Shown: one piece after another, positions 26,057-33,565 of the stretch
How the letters are laid out: each line of letters starts with the position of its first letter
Position numbering within the stretch: the stretch's first letter is position 1
DNA from: Herbiconiux sp. VKM Ac-1786
Lineage (GTDB): Bacteria; Actinomycetota; Actinomycetes; Actinomycetales; Microbacteriaceae
Direction of reading: 5' to 3'
Length of the DNA: 64,000 nt
NCBI RefSeq assembly: GCF_015350805.1
Contig: NZ_JADKSG010000001.1
Location: forward strand, 1,598,513-1,662,512
Made by a program: the position numbers and the translations under genes
The notes under the pieces: generated by a model
The model's database searches: none
The model's input: only the letters and a program-made list of their open reading frames with translations
What the model was told of the DNA's origin: nothing

Positions 26057-27676
26057 ATGAGTACAGTTCGCGAACAGTTCTGGAGCCTCGCGGCCGAGCT
26101 CGGCATGACGACCGTGTTCGGCAACCCGGGGTCGACCGAGATGACGTACCTGGCCGACTTCCCCGATCACCTGCGCTACGTCCTGGGCCTGCAGGAAGGC
26201 GCCGTGACCTCGATGGCCGACGGGTTCGCCCAGGTCACCGGCGGCCCGGTGCTGGTGAACCTGCACACCGCCCCGGGCATCGGAAACGCGATGGGGGCCC
26301 TCCTGACCGCGCGCGACAGTCGCGCACCGCTCGTCATGACGGCCGGCAACCAGGTGCGCTCGATGCAGACCTCGCGCCAGTGGCTGACGAACGACGAACC
26401 GACGCTGCTGCCCAAGCCGGCGGTCAAGTTCGCCTTCGAGCCGCCGCGACCGCAGGACGTGCCGGCCGCCCTCGCCCGGGCCGTGCACCTGGCGATGTCC
26501 CCGCCCCGGGGTCCGGTCTTCCTCTCGCTGCCGATGGACGACTACGACCAGACCGCCGACGACGATCAGACCGCCGACCTGGCCGCGCGGGCGATGGCGC
26601 TGCGCGCCGCCCCCGACCCGGCGGCGCTGCGCGAGGTGGCTGAGGCGCTCGCCGCGGCCCGCAACCCGGTGCTCGTGCTCGGCCTCTCGGCAGACGCCCT
26701 CGGCGGCCGCGACGACGCCATCGCCCTCGCGGAGCGCCAGAACCTGCCCGTCTGGGCGGCGCCGAGCAGCGGGCGGAGCGTCTTCCCCAGCGACTCCCCG
26801 CTCTTCGCGGGCTACCTGCCGTTCGGCTACCAGCTCATCAACGACGCGCTGGCCGGCCACGACCTCGTGCTGGTCGTCGGGGCGGCGGTGTTCACCACCT
26901 ACCCCGACGTGCCCGGCCGGGTCGTGGCGACGGGGACCCGGCTCATCCAGATCAGCGAGGACCCCGACGAACTCGCCCGTGCCCCGCTCGGCGACGCCCT
27001 GCTCGGTGACCCGGCGCTCGCGCTGGCGGCGCTCCGTCGGGCGGCCGACAGCGCCCCGGCCACCGACCGGCCCACGCCGCCACGGCGCGCCCCGGCCCCG
27101 ACTCCGCAGGGCGCATCCGCCGGTCAGCCGGTGACGCCGGCCGAGCTGTTCGCCACCCTCGGGCCGGCCCTGCCCGCCCGGCTGCGCCTGACCAACGAGT
27201 CGCCGTCGAACCTCGCCGACTTCCACGCCCACATGCCGGTGACCTTCGCGCCGGCCGGCTACCTCAACTCCCCGAACGGCGGCCTCGGCTACGGCTTGCC
27301 CGCCGCCGTGGGCGCCGCCATCGCCGATCCGCGCACCCCCGTGCTCGCCACCATCGGCGACGGCTCGCTGCAGTACACCGGGCAGGCGCTCTGGACCGCC
27401 GCCCAGCAGGGCGCCGACGTCGTCACCATCGTCATGCGCAACGACGCCTACGACATCCTCAAGGCGTACTCCGTCTTCGAGAAGGTCGACCGGGTGCCGG
27501 GCCTCGACCTCCCCGGCCTCGATCCCGTGGCCTACGCCGGTGCCTACGGGGTGCCGGGCCATCGGGTCGACGGTGGCGCGGACGCCGTTCGCGACGCCGT
27601 GCTCGAGGCGCTGGAAGCCGGCGGCCCGCACCTCATCGAGGTGCCCATCGACCCCACCGTGCCGCCGCTGATCTGA
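26057..27676 (+). CDS. Benzoylformate decarboxylase-like ThDP enzyme (active-site His altered)
   Basis: 539 residues, ATG 26057 with AGGGGC upstream. It closely follows the MdlC pattern: FGNPGSTEMTYLADF (Ser of the active site), LQEGAVTSMADGFAQ, NLHTAPGIGNAMGAL (first active-site His), NQVRSMQ and the ThDP motif GDGSLQYTGQAL near residue 434 with MRNDAYDILK. However, the segment aligning with VFRYHQYDP of P. putida BFD reads VFTTYPDVP, so the second catalytic His (His281) is apparently Tyr. A Pro/Ala/Thr-rich insertion lies at about 330-355. Substrate is therefore uncertain: a 2-keto acid decarboxylase or ligase. It lies 50 bases after the PoxB-like gene, probably in the same operon. Confidence 0.82.
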   Translation: MSTVREQFWSLAAELGMTTVFGNPGSTEMTYLADFPDHLRYVLGLQEGAVTSMADGFAQVTGGPVLVNLHTAPGIGNAMGALLTARDSRAPLVMTAGNQVRSMQTSRQWLTNDEPTLLPKPAVKFAFEPPRPQDVPAALARAVHLAMSPPRGPVFLSLPMDDYDQTADDDQTADLAARAMALRAAPDPAALREVAEALAAARNPVLVLGLSADALGGRDDAIALAERQNLPVWAAPSSGRSVFPSDSPLFAGYLPFGYQLINDALAGHDLVLVVGAAVFTTYPDVPGRVVATGTRLIQISEDPDELARAPLGDALLGDPALALAALRRAADSAPATDRPTPPRRAPAPTPQGASAGQPVTPAELFATLGPALPARLRLTNESPSNLADFHAHMPVTFAPAGYLNSPNGGLGYGLPAAVGAAIADPRTPVLATIGDGSLQYTGQALWTAAQQGADVVTIVMRNDAYDILKAYSVFEKVDRVPGLDLPGLDPVAYAGAYGVPGHRVDGGADAVRDAVLEALEAGGPHLIEVPIDPTVPPLI

Positions 27677-27698
27677 CGGCCCGCCGCCTCGGCGCCGG

Positions 27699-28589
27699 CT
27701 ACGGGCGCGCCGTGCGGTCGGCTTCGCGGTCGGGGTCGCGGTCGCGTGTGCGGTCGGTGACGAGGAACACGGCCAGCAGGGCGACGGCGATGTAGGCGAT
27801 GCTGAAGAGGCCGGCGATGCTGAGCAGGCCCGTCGAGCCGCCGGCCGCGGGGGAGTGGGTGTCGATGCCTCCCGCCGCGAGGATCGTGGTGGGGTCGGTG
27901 GCGGCGTGCAGCAGGATCACCCAGACGAGACGGCCCGTGGCACGGAGCGCGAGGTACATCATCGCGCCGAACCCGAAGGCGTAGACGACGGTGAGGGCGA
28001 CGGTGGCCACGTCCTGTCCGCTGATGATGTTGCCGGCGTGCAGCAGGGCGAAGAACAGCGAGGAGAGCACGAAGACCAGACGCTCGTGGTAGCCGCCGCC
28101 GCGCAGCATCCGCACGATGATGCCGCGCGTGGCGAGCTCCTCGGTCAGCCCGATGCAGAGGCCGAGGAACAGGATCGCGAGCACCTGCGCGACCGACCAC
28201 GCCGACCACCGGGTCGCCACGAGGCGCACCACGATCGGGATGAGCACGAGCACGACGGCGACCCACATCCAGGCCCGTCCCCGAACGGGCTGCCGCGCGA
28301 AGAGCGGGCGCAGCCAGCCCAGGGACTGCGCGAACAGCAGCAGCAGCACCCCGGCGAGCAGGATCGGCACCGCGACGCCGAGGAGCACGCTCAGCGGCGT
28401 GCTCAGGATGTCGTCGCGCTCGACGAGCCCGGCGGCCAGGGTCGTCACGCCGAGTGCGAGAAGCTGGTAGACCCCCCAGTACGCGACCAGGAAGAGCAGC
28501 GCCTTCCACCACGTGCCCGCGTCCCAGAACCGCACCCAGCGGGAGGCGCGATCGTGTTCGGCCTGCTGCGTGTGCTCGAACCCCGTCAT
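27699..28589 (-). CDS. CPBP-family intramembrane metalloprotease-like protein
   Basis: 296 residues from ATG 28589 (GGGGGAC upstream); an ATG at 28622 would add 11 residues. About eight TM helices. All CPBP motifs are present: EExxxRG as TEELATRGIIVRML, FxxxH as FALLHAGNI, and HxxxD as LLHAATDPTTIL. Family members (Rce1/Abi-like) include CAAX-type proteases and bacteriocin-immunity proteins. The C-tail is Arg/Asp-rich. It is convergent with the ThDP enzyme gene; no neighbour suggests a peptide substrate. Confidence 0.85.
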   Translation of the reverse strand: MTGFEHTQQAEHDRASRWVRFWDAGTWWKALLFLVAYWGVYQLLALGVTTLAAGLVERDDILSTPLSVLLGVAVPILLAGVLLLLFAQSLGWLRPLFARQPVRGRAWMWVAVVLVLIPIVVRLVATRWSAWSVAQVLAILFLGLCIGLTEELATRGIIVRMLRGGGYHERLVFVLSSLFFALLHAGNIISGQDVATVALTVVYAFGFGAMMYLALRATGRLVWVILLHAATDPTTILAAGGIDTHSPAAGGSTGLLSIAGLFSIAYIAVALLAVFLVTDRTRDRDPDREADRTARP

Positions 28590-28705
28590 GCGTCCCCCGT
28601 GCTCTCCGCCCACCACGGGCATCCGGGAACCACTCTGCCTCAGTACTCGTGATCTGCCGCCGGAGTGGTCATGTCCCGTTCACCTGCGGTGCCTACTGTG
28701 CGACG

Positions 28706-28921
28706 GTGGCTGAACGACACTGGAGCACTGCGGCTCTCCTTCTCCGCATGGACATCGCCCTCGTGCTCGACGGGAATCGCGGTGCGGTGTCCGCGGAACG
28801 CGCGCGGCTCCGACTGGAACTCGTGGACATCGTCAGAGACGTGGACTTCGGGGTCCTCAAGACGGATGCGGCCGTGCCGCGACTCGAAGCGCTCCTGGAC
28901 GCCGCGAAGTCCGCCGCGTAG
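28706..28921 (+). CDS. Small protein of unknown function, probably leaderless
   Basis: 71 residues from GTG 28706; ATG 28748 is an alternative. It reads VAERHWSTAALLLRMDIALV, then an Arg/Glu-rich helix (SAERARLRLELVDIVRD) and FGVLKTDAAVPRLEALLDAA. GC3 is high from the ATG on, like neighbouring genes. A -10-like TACTGT ends about 8 bases before GTG 28706, which fits a leaderless mRNA. No ribosome site is seen. I recognise no family. Confidence 0.5.
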   Translation: MAERHWSTAALLLRMDIALVLDGNRGAVSAERARLRLELVDIVRDVDFGVLKTDAAVPRLEALLDAAKSAA

Positions 28922-28949
28922 AAGACGCGGCCACCAAGGACCGGAGCGC

Positions 28950-29642
28950 TCACCGGTCGTGGTGGTGCTCGTGGTCGTGGTGGTCGTGTTCGTCCGCGTC
29001 GTTCTCGAGCAGCATGCCGACCGACGTCGCGCAGGCGTCGCCACGCCACGCCTCGACGCCCTCGCGGATGGCGAAGGCGGCGATGACCAGGCCGGCCACC
29101 GCATCCGCCCACCACCACCCGAAGAGGCTGTTCGCGACGAGGCCGACCAGCACCGCGGCCGAGAGCCAGGTGCAGACGAGCGTCTGCTTGGAGTCGGCGA
29201 CCGCGGTGGCCGAACCGAGCTCGCGGCCGGCGCGGCGCTCGGCGAACGAGAGGAACGGCATGACGACGACGCTGAGCGCCGTGATGGCGATGCCGAGCGG
29301 GGAGTGCCGAACCGGCTCCTGCCCGGCCAGCGCGAGCACCGACGAGACGGTCACGTAGGCGGCGAGGGCGAAGAACGCGACCGCGATGACGCGGAGCGTG
29401 CCCTTCTCCCACCGCTCGGGGTCGCGACGGGTGAACTGCCACGCCACCGCGGCCGCCGAGAGCACTTCGATCACGGAGTCGAGCCCGAACCCGATCAGCG
29501 CCGCCGACGACGCGATCGACCCGGCCGTGACGGCCACCACGGCCTCCACCAGGTTGTAGGCGATGGTCACGCCGACGATGAGACGGATGCGCCGCTGCAG
29601 CACCCCGCGACGCCCCTCGGCGAGAGCCGGCGTGGTCGTCAT
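28950..29642 (-). CDS. Cation diffusion facilitator (heavy-metal efflux)
   Basis: 230 residues, ATG 29642 overlapping the regulator stop (ATGA). Five to six TM helices; TM2 carries SAALIGFGLDSVIEVLSA (Asp of the metal site), and TM5 carries CTWLSAAVLVGLVANSLFGW and WADAVAGLVIAAFA (second Asp). There is no separate large C-terminal cytoplasmic domain. Instead the protein ends in a His-rich tail (DEHDHHDHEHHHDR) likely to collect metal ions. It is paired with a CmtR-type sensor, so Cd, Pb or Zn export is expected. Confidence 0.88.
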   Translation of the reverse strand: MTTTPALAEGRRGVLQRRIRLIVGVTIAYNLVEAVVAVTAGSIASSAALIGFGLDSVIEVLSAAAVAWQFTRRDPERWEKGTLRVIAVAFFALAAYVTVSSVLALAGQEPVRHSPLGIAITALSVVVMPFLSFAERRAGRELGSATAVADSKQTLVCTWLSAAVLVGLVANSLFGWWWADAVAGLVIAAFAIREGVEAWRGDACATSVGMLLENDADEHDHHDHEHHHDR

Positions 29643-29971
29643 GCGCAGGTGCACCCGTCGCCGTCGCAGCAGTCGGGTTCGACGCGGAGCACCACGCGGA
29701 GCAGCTCGTCGAGCGCCGAGGTCAGGTGCGTGTCGGTGAGGCGGTACCAGGCCCGCCGGCCGTCGGGCATCGACTCGACGAGGCCGCAGCCGCGCAGGCA
29801 CGCGAGCTGGTTCGACATGACCTGCCGCGAGACGCCGAGCGCGTCGGCGAGAGCCGAGGGGGAGGCCGGCGCCTCCCGCAACGCGAGCAGGATGCCCGCG
29901 CGGGTCGGGTCGGCGAGAGCGTGACCGAGCCGCGAGAGTGCGGCCGTGTGGGTGAGCGTCGCGGTGGTCAT
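29639..29971 (-). CDS. cmtR: ArsR/SmtB-family metal sensor, CmtR type
   Basis: 110 residues. Winged helix: LGHALADPTRAGILLALREA and LADALGVSRQVMSNQLACLR. Cys58 and Cys62 in ACLRGCGLVES match the Cys57/Cys61 pair of mycobacterial CmtR, and Cys101/102 in the tail PDCCDGDGCTCA can supply the third ligand (Cys102 in CmtR). Such sensors release DNA on binding Cd(II) or Pb(II). It heads a two-gene operon with the CDF exporter and has an almost perfect palindrome just upstream. Confidence 0.88.
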   Translation of the reverse strand: MTTATLTHTAALSRLGHALADPTRAGILLALREAPASPSALADALGVSRQVMSNQLACLRGCGLVESMPDGRRAWYRLTDTHLTSALDELLRVVLRVEPDCCDGDGCTCA

Positions 29972-29980
29972 GTCCTGACG

Positions 29981-29998
29981 ATACAGCAGTTGCTGTAT
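29981..29998. promoter_or_regulatory. Palindromic operator of the CmtR/CDF operon
   Basis: ATACAGCA-GT-TGCTGTAT: 8-bp perfect arms with a 2-base centre, ending 10 bases upstream of the regulator start. The TACAGCA/TGCTGTA arms also supply a -10-like element. Autoregulation by the ArsR protein is expected. Confidence 0.75.
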
Positions 29999-30103
29999 TC
30001 AGGCCGTGCTGAACTGCGGGAGGCGCCGTCAGGGCGGGCAGACCTCCGGCTGGCAGCCGGGCAGGTTCACGGCTTGAATGAGAGCGACGAGGGGACGTTC
30101 CAG

Positions 30104-30403
30104 GTGAGCAATTCGGAGGTGCGCCCGTGGTGGCTCGTCGTGGCGCGGCCGCTGGGCTTCGTCCTCGCCCTGCTCGGCGCCCTCGGGTTCTTCGCGACGG
30201 TGAGCCAGCTGGGCGCGTCACCGGGTGCGGCGACGTTCCTCGGGCTCGTGGGCGGGCCGCTGATCGTGCTGGCCGGCTACCACGTGGGCACCAGCGGCGC
30301 GACGGGCCGCCCGCGCCCGCGGCTGCGCGCGCGAGTGCTCGCGTTCGCGGTGCTGCCCGTGGCGCTCGCGGGCGCGCTGGTGCTCCTGCTGACGGGCCGA
30401 TAG
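30104..30403 (+). CDS. Small three-TM membrane protein, unknown
   Basis: 99 residues from GTG 30104, with GAGGGG about 9 bases upstream; longer frames overlap the CmtR operator and regulator. MSNSEVRPWWLVVARP leads into TM1 (LGFVLALLGALGFFATV), TM2 (AATFLGLVGGPLIVLAGYHV), a basic loop (GRPRPRLRARV) and TM3 (LAFAVLPVALAGALVLLLT). I do not recognise the family. It is divergent from the metal-efflux pair and convergent with lacI. Confidence 0.65.
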   Translation: MSNSEVRPWWLVVARPLGFVLALLGALGFFATVSQLGASPGAATFLGLVGGPLIVLAGYHVGTSGATGRPRPRLRARVLAFAVLPVALAGALVLLLTGR

Positions 30404-30473
30404 ACGGCCCGTGCGGATGGGCGCCGCATCGTGCTCGTCACGATCAGCGTCCGTGGAAGGATGCGCGCGCCGC

Positions 30474-31535
30474 CTACCGCCCCGAGACCCCCCGCGCCGC
30501 CCCCGTCGACTCCCGCACCACGAGCTCCGTCGGCACCGTCGTCACCCCGCCGAGACCCGACGGCCCGGACAGCGCCGCGCCCCCCGCCGCGATCTGCTCG
30601 AACAGCCGCTCCATCGCCAGCCGCCCCACCGAGTGGAAGTCCTGCCGCACCGTCGTCAGCGGCGGCCAGAACGAGTGCGCCTCCTCCATGTCGTCGTAGC
30701 CCACGACGCTCACGTCGCCCGGGATGTCGCGTCCGAGCTGGTGCAGCGCCCGCATCGCGCCGAGCGCCATCTGGTCGTTGGCGGCGAAGATCGCGGTGAC
30801 GGTGGGGTCGGCGGCCAGCGCGAGCGTGATCTGGTACCCCGACTCGGTCGACCAGTCGCCGTGGTGCACCGACGGCGGTGTGATTCCGGATGCACGCAGC
30901 GTCGAGCGCCACGAGTCCTCCCGGTGCATCGCCGAGAACGAGGTGGTCGGCCCGGCGATGTGGTGCACCTGGCGGTGGCCGAGGTCGAGGAGGTGCTGGG
31001 TCGCGAGCCGCGCGCCCTCGATCTGGTCGTTGTCGACCACCGCGTATCCGGAGCCCGCGTTGGAGTCGATGACCACCACCGGCAGGCCCGGCGGCAGCGC
31101 GATCTCGCCGCGGTCGATGAGGTGGGCCTCGAAGACGATGACGACGCCGTCGACCGCCTGGTCGTTCAGGCGGCGGTAGGCGCCGGAGACCGCACCGAGG
31201 GTCTGGTCGGCGAGCGGGATGAGCGTGACCGAGTAGTCGGCCTTGGCGGCCTCGGTGGCGATGGCGTCGAGCGTGCGCATGTTGCCGAAGGTGGCGAGGG
31301 TGAACATGATCACGCCGATGCTGTTGAAGCGGCCGCGCTTGAGGGCGCGGGCGGCGCCGTTCGGGCGGTAGCCGAGCGCCTGCATCGAGGCGAGCACCCG
31401 GTCGCGCGTCGACTCGTCGACGTTGGTGAGGCCGTTCGAGACGCGGGAGACGGTCTGCGACGAGACGCCGGCGTGCTGGGCGACGTCGGCCATCGACGGC
31501 GGCCGGCGCTGGCCGGACTTCAGCGTGTCGGTCAC
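30474..31535 (-). CDS. LacI-family regulator of the arabinogalactan importer
   Basis: 353 residues from GTG 31535 (AGGGGA upstream). HTH near the N-terminus: MADVAQHAGVSSQTVSRVSN followed by the hinge GYRPNGAARALKRGR. The effector domain is of periplasmic-binding type (IGVIMFTLATFGNM, VDGVVIVFEAHLIDRGEI, FAANDQMALGAMRALHQLG, VVGYDDMEEAHSFWPPLTTV). It is divergent from the importer genes; two 16-bp operators in the shared promoter (31587, 31621) recur before the GH30 gene. The ligand is probably an oligosaccharide of galactose and/or arabinose (inference). Confidence 0.93.
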   Translation of the reverse strand: MTDTLKSGQRRPPSMADVAQHAGVSSQTVSRVSNGLTNVDESTRDRVLASMQALGYRPNGAARALKRGRFNSIGVIMFTLATFGNMRTLDAIATEAAKADYSVTLIPLADQTLGAVSGAYRRLNDQAVDGVVIVFEAHLIDRGEIALPPGLPVVVIDSNAGSGYAVVDNDQIEGARLATQHLLDLGHRQVHHIAGPTTSFSAMHREDSWRSTLRASGITPPSVHHGDWSTESGYQITLALAADPTVTAIFAANDQMALGAMRALHQLGRDIPGDVSVVGYDDMEEAHSFWPPLTTVRQDFHSVGRLAMERLFEQIAAGGAALSGPSGLGGVTTVPTELVVRESTGAARGVSGR

Positions 31536-31582
31536 GGATTCCCCTCGAGAGTGGTGCGAGACGCATCGACCCCCGTCGACGC

Positions 31583-31610
31583 TTGCATGGTTACGTCAAC
31601 ATGTTATGCT
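31583..31610 (+). promoter_or_regulatory. Promoter of the sugar importer operon
   Basis: TTGCAT (-35, 31583-31588), 16-base spacer, TATGCT (-10, 31605-31610). Operator 1 fills the spacer and operator 2 lies just downstream of the expected start point, a layout for strong repression. Confidence 0.6.
31587..31602 (+). promoter_or_regulatory. LacI operator 1 of the importer
   Basis: ATGGTTACGTCAACAT. It matches the reverse complement of operator 2 (ATGTTTGCGTCAACAT) at 14 of 16 positions and lies between the -35 and -10. Confidence 0.75.
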
Positions 31611-31620
31611 CGTGCCGTTC

Positions 31621-31636
31621 ATGTTGACGCAAACAT
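31621..31636 (+). promoter_or_regulatory. LacI operator 2 of the importer
   Basis: ATGTTGACGCAAACAT, a near-palindrome with a central CG, 34 bp from operator 1. The two operators at the GH30 promoter match it at 13 and 14 of 16 positions. Confidence 0.78.
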
Positions 31637-31688
31637 ACGGTCAACCCGAGCAGAACGAGCGAAACTCCCCCATCGAAGGAAGTGGACG

Positions 31689-32597
31689 ATGACGTCGGCG
31701 ACAGCAGCCACACCCCGCCCCATGCGGCGGGCCCGACGCGATTGGCGGGGCTGGGGCTTCGTCGGCCCGTTCATGATCGTGTTCCTCGCGGTGCTGGTCG
31801 CGCCGGTGGTCTACGCGATCGTGCTGTCGCTGTTCCGCCAGCAGCTCGTCGGCGGCTCCGGCTTCGTCGGCCTCGGCAACTACGTGCAGCTGTTCCAGGA
31901 CGCGAAGTTCTGGGAGTCCCTGTTCCGCGTGACGCTGTTCCTCGTCATCCAGGTGCCGATCATGCTGGCGCTGTCGCTGTTCGTGGCGCTCGCCGTCGAC
32001 AGCGCGCGGCTGCACGGCTCGAGCTTCTTCCGCATCGCGATCTTCCTGCCCTACGCCGTTCCCGGTGTCGTCGCCGCCCTGATCTGGGGCTTCATGTACG
32101 GCAACCAGTTCGGCCTCTCCGGCTCGATCAACGACCTCGTCGGCTTCGAGCTGCTGCAGCCGTTCAGCTCGCAGTGGGTGCTGGCCTCGATCGGCAACAT
32201 CGTCACGTGGGAGTTCATGGGCTACAACATGCTCATCTTCTACGCGGCGCTGAAGGTCGTCCCCACCGAGCTCTACGAGGCGGCCGAGCTCGACGGTGCC
32301 GGGCAGTTCCGCATCATCTCGGGCATCAAACTGCCCGCGCTCCGCGGCTCCATCGTCATCGCCACCGTGTTCTCGATCATCGGCAGCTTCCAGCTGTTCA
32401 ACGAGCCGAACCTGCTGCAGAACCTCGCGCCGAACGTCATCTCGAGCTACTTCACGCCCAACATGTACGCCTACAACCTCTCGTTCGCCGGTCAGCAGTT
32501 CAACTACTCCGCCACCGTCGCGATCGTGATGGGCATCATCACCGCCGTCATCGCCTACATCGTGCAGCTGCGCGGTTCCCGTCAGGAGGTGCGCTGA
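31689..32597 (+). CDS. Sugar ABC transporter permease, MalF type (CUT1)
   Basis: 302 residues from ATG 31689 (AAGGAAG upstream); the frame is open far upstream but overlaps lacI and the operators. Six TM helices begin at WGFVGPFMIVFLAVLVAPVV. The EAA loop reads LYEAAELDGAGQFRIISGIKLPAL. Signature pieces: IFLPYAVPGVVAALIWGFMY and FSIIGSFQLFNEPNLLQN. It is the first gene of the importer operon. As in most actinobacterial CUT1 systems there is no local ATPase gene; a shared MsiK-type ATPase elsewhere would be needed. Confidence 0.93.
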   Translation: MTSATAATPRPMRRARRDWRGWGFVGPFMIVFLAVLVAPVVYAIVLSLFRQQLVGGSGFVGLGNYVQLFQDAKFWESLFRVTLFLVIQVPIMLALSLFVALAVDSARLHGSSFFRIAIFLPYAVPGVVAALIWGFMYGNQFGLSGSINDLVGFELLQPFSSQWVLASIGNIVTWEFMGYNMLIFYAALKVVPTELYEAAELDGAGQFRIISGIKLPALRGSIVIATVFSIIGSFQLFNEPNLLQNLAPNVISSYFTPNMYAYNLSFAGQQFNYSATVAIVMGIITAVIAYIVQLRGSRQEVR

Positions 32598-32598
32598 G

Positions 32599-33510
32599 TT
32601 GAGCGCCGTCACCGAAACCGTCAAGAGATCCCGTCGCCCGAACTACGTGCGGCCGAGCAAGGCACCGCGCCAGCGCAAGTCGATCGTGCTGACGATCGTC
32701 ATGGCGATCGTCGTCATCTACTCGATCGTGCCGCTGCTCTGGCTCGTCATGAACGCCACGAAGGACCAGGGCGACCTGTTCTCGAGCTTCGGCCTCTGGT
32801 TCGGCAGCGACTTCAACCTCTGGCAGAACATCGTCGAGACCGTCACCTACCGCGACGGCATCTTCGTGCAGTGGTTCGGCAACACGCTCCTCTACGTCGT
32901 CGTCGGCGCCGGTGGCGCGACCTTCCTCGCGACGGTGGCCGGCTACGGCCTGGCCAAGTACAACTTCCCCGGCCGGCGCGCGGTGTTCGCCGTGGTGCTG
33001 GGTGCGGTCGCCATCCCCGGCACGGCGCTGGCGGTGCCCACGTTTCTGATGTTCAGCCAGCTCGGCATCACCAACACGCCGTGGGCGGTCATCCTGCCCT
33101 CGCTGATCAGCCCGTTCGGCCTCTACCTGATCTGGAACTTCGCGGTCGACGCGGTGCCCACCGAGATCCTCGAGGCGGCGCGGATGGACGGGGCGAGCGA
33201 GATCCGCACCTTCTTCACCATCTCGCTTCGGCTGCTCTCGCCCGGCATCGTGACGGTGCTGCTGTTCGCCATCGTGGCGACCTGGAACAACTACTTCCTC
33301 CCGCTGATCATGCTCTCCGAGCCCACCTGGTACCCGCTCACCGTGGGCCTCAGCCAGTGGAGCGCGCAGGCCAGCGGCGTCGCGGCCCAGCCGATCTACA
33401 ACCTGGTGATCACCGGTGCGCTCCTCACCATCGTGCCGATCGTGATCGCCTTCCTGTTCCTCCAGCGCTTCTGGCAGTCGGGCCTGAGCGCCGGAAGCGT
33501 CAAGCAATGA
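32599..33510 (+). CDS. Sugar ABC transporter permease, MalG type (CUT1)
   Basis: 303 residues starting at TTG 32599, one base after the previous stop; AGGAGGT at the end of the upstream gene supports this unusual start. Six TM helices. The EAA motif is ILEAARMDGASEIRTFFTISL; LPSLISPFGLYLIWNF and ATWNNYFLPLIML are family hallmarks. It partners the MalF-type permease. Confidence 0.93.
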   Translation: MSAVTETVKRSRRPNYVRPSKAPRQRKSIVLTIVMAIVVIYSIVPLLWLVMNATKDQGDLFSSFGLWFGSDFNLWQNIVETVTYRDGIFVQWFGNTLLYVVVGAGGATFLATVAGYGLAKYNFPGRRAVFAVVLGAVAIPGTALAVPTFLMFSQLGITNTPWAVILPSLISPFGLYLIWNFAVDAVPTEILEAARMDGASEIRTFFTISLRLLSPGIVTVLLFAIVATWNNYFLPLIMLSEPTWYPLTVGLSQWSAQASGVAAQPIYNLVITGALLTIVPIVIAFLFLQRFWQSGLSAGSVKQ

Positions 33511-33565
33511 CGCACGATCACCCCCAGCACCCCTCCACAACGAAGAAGTTCGAAAGGAACCCCCG

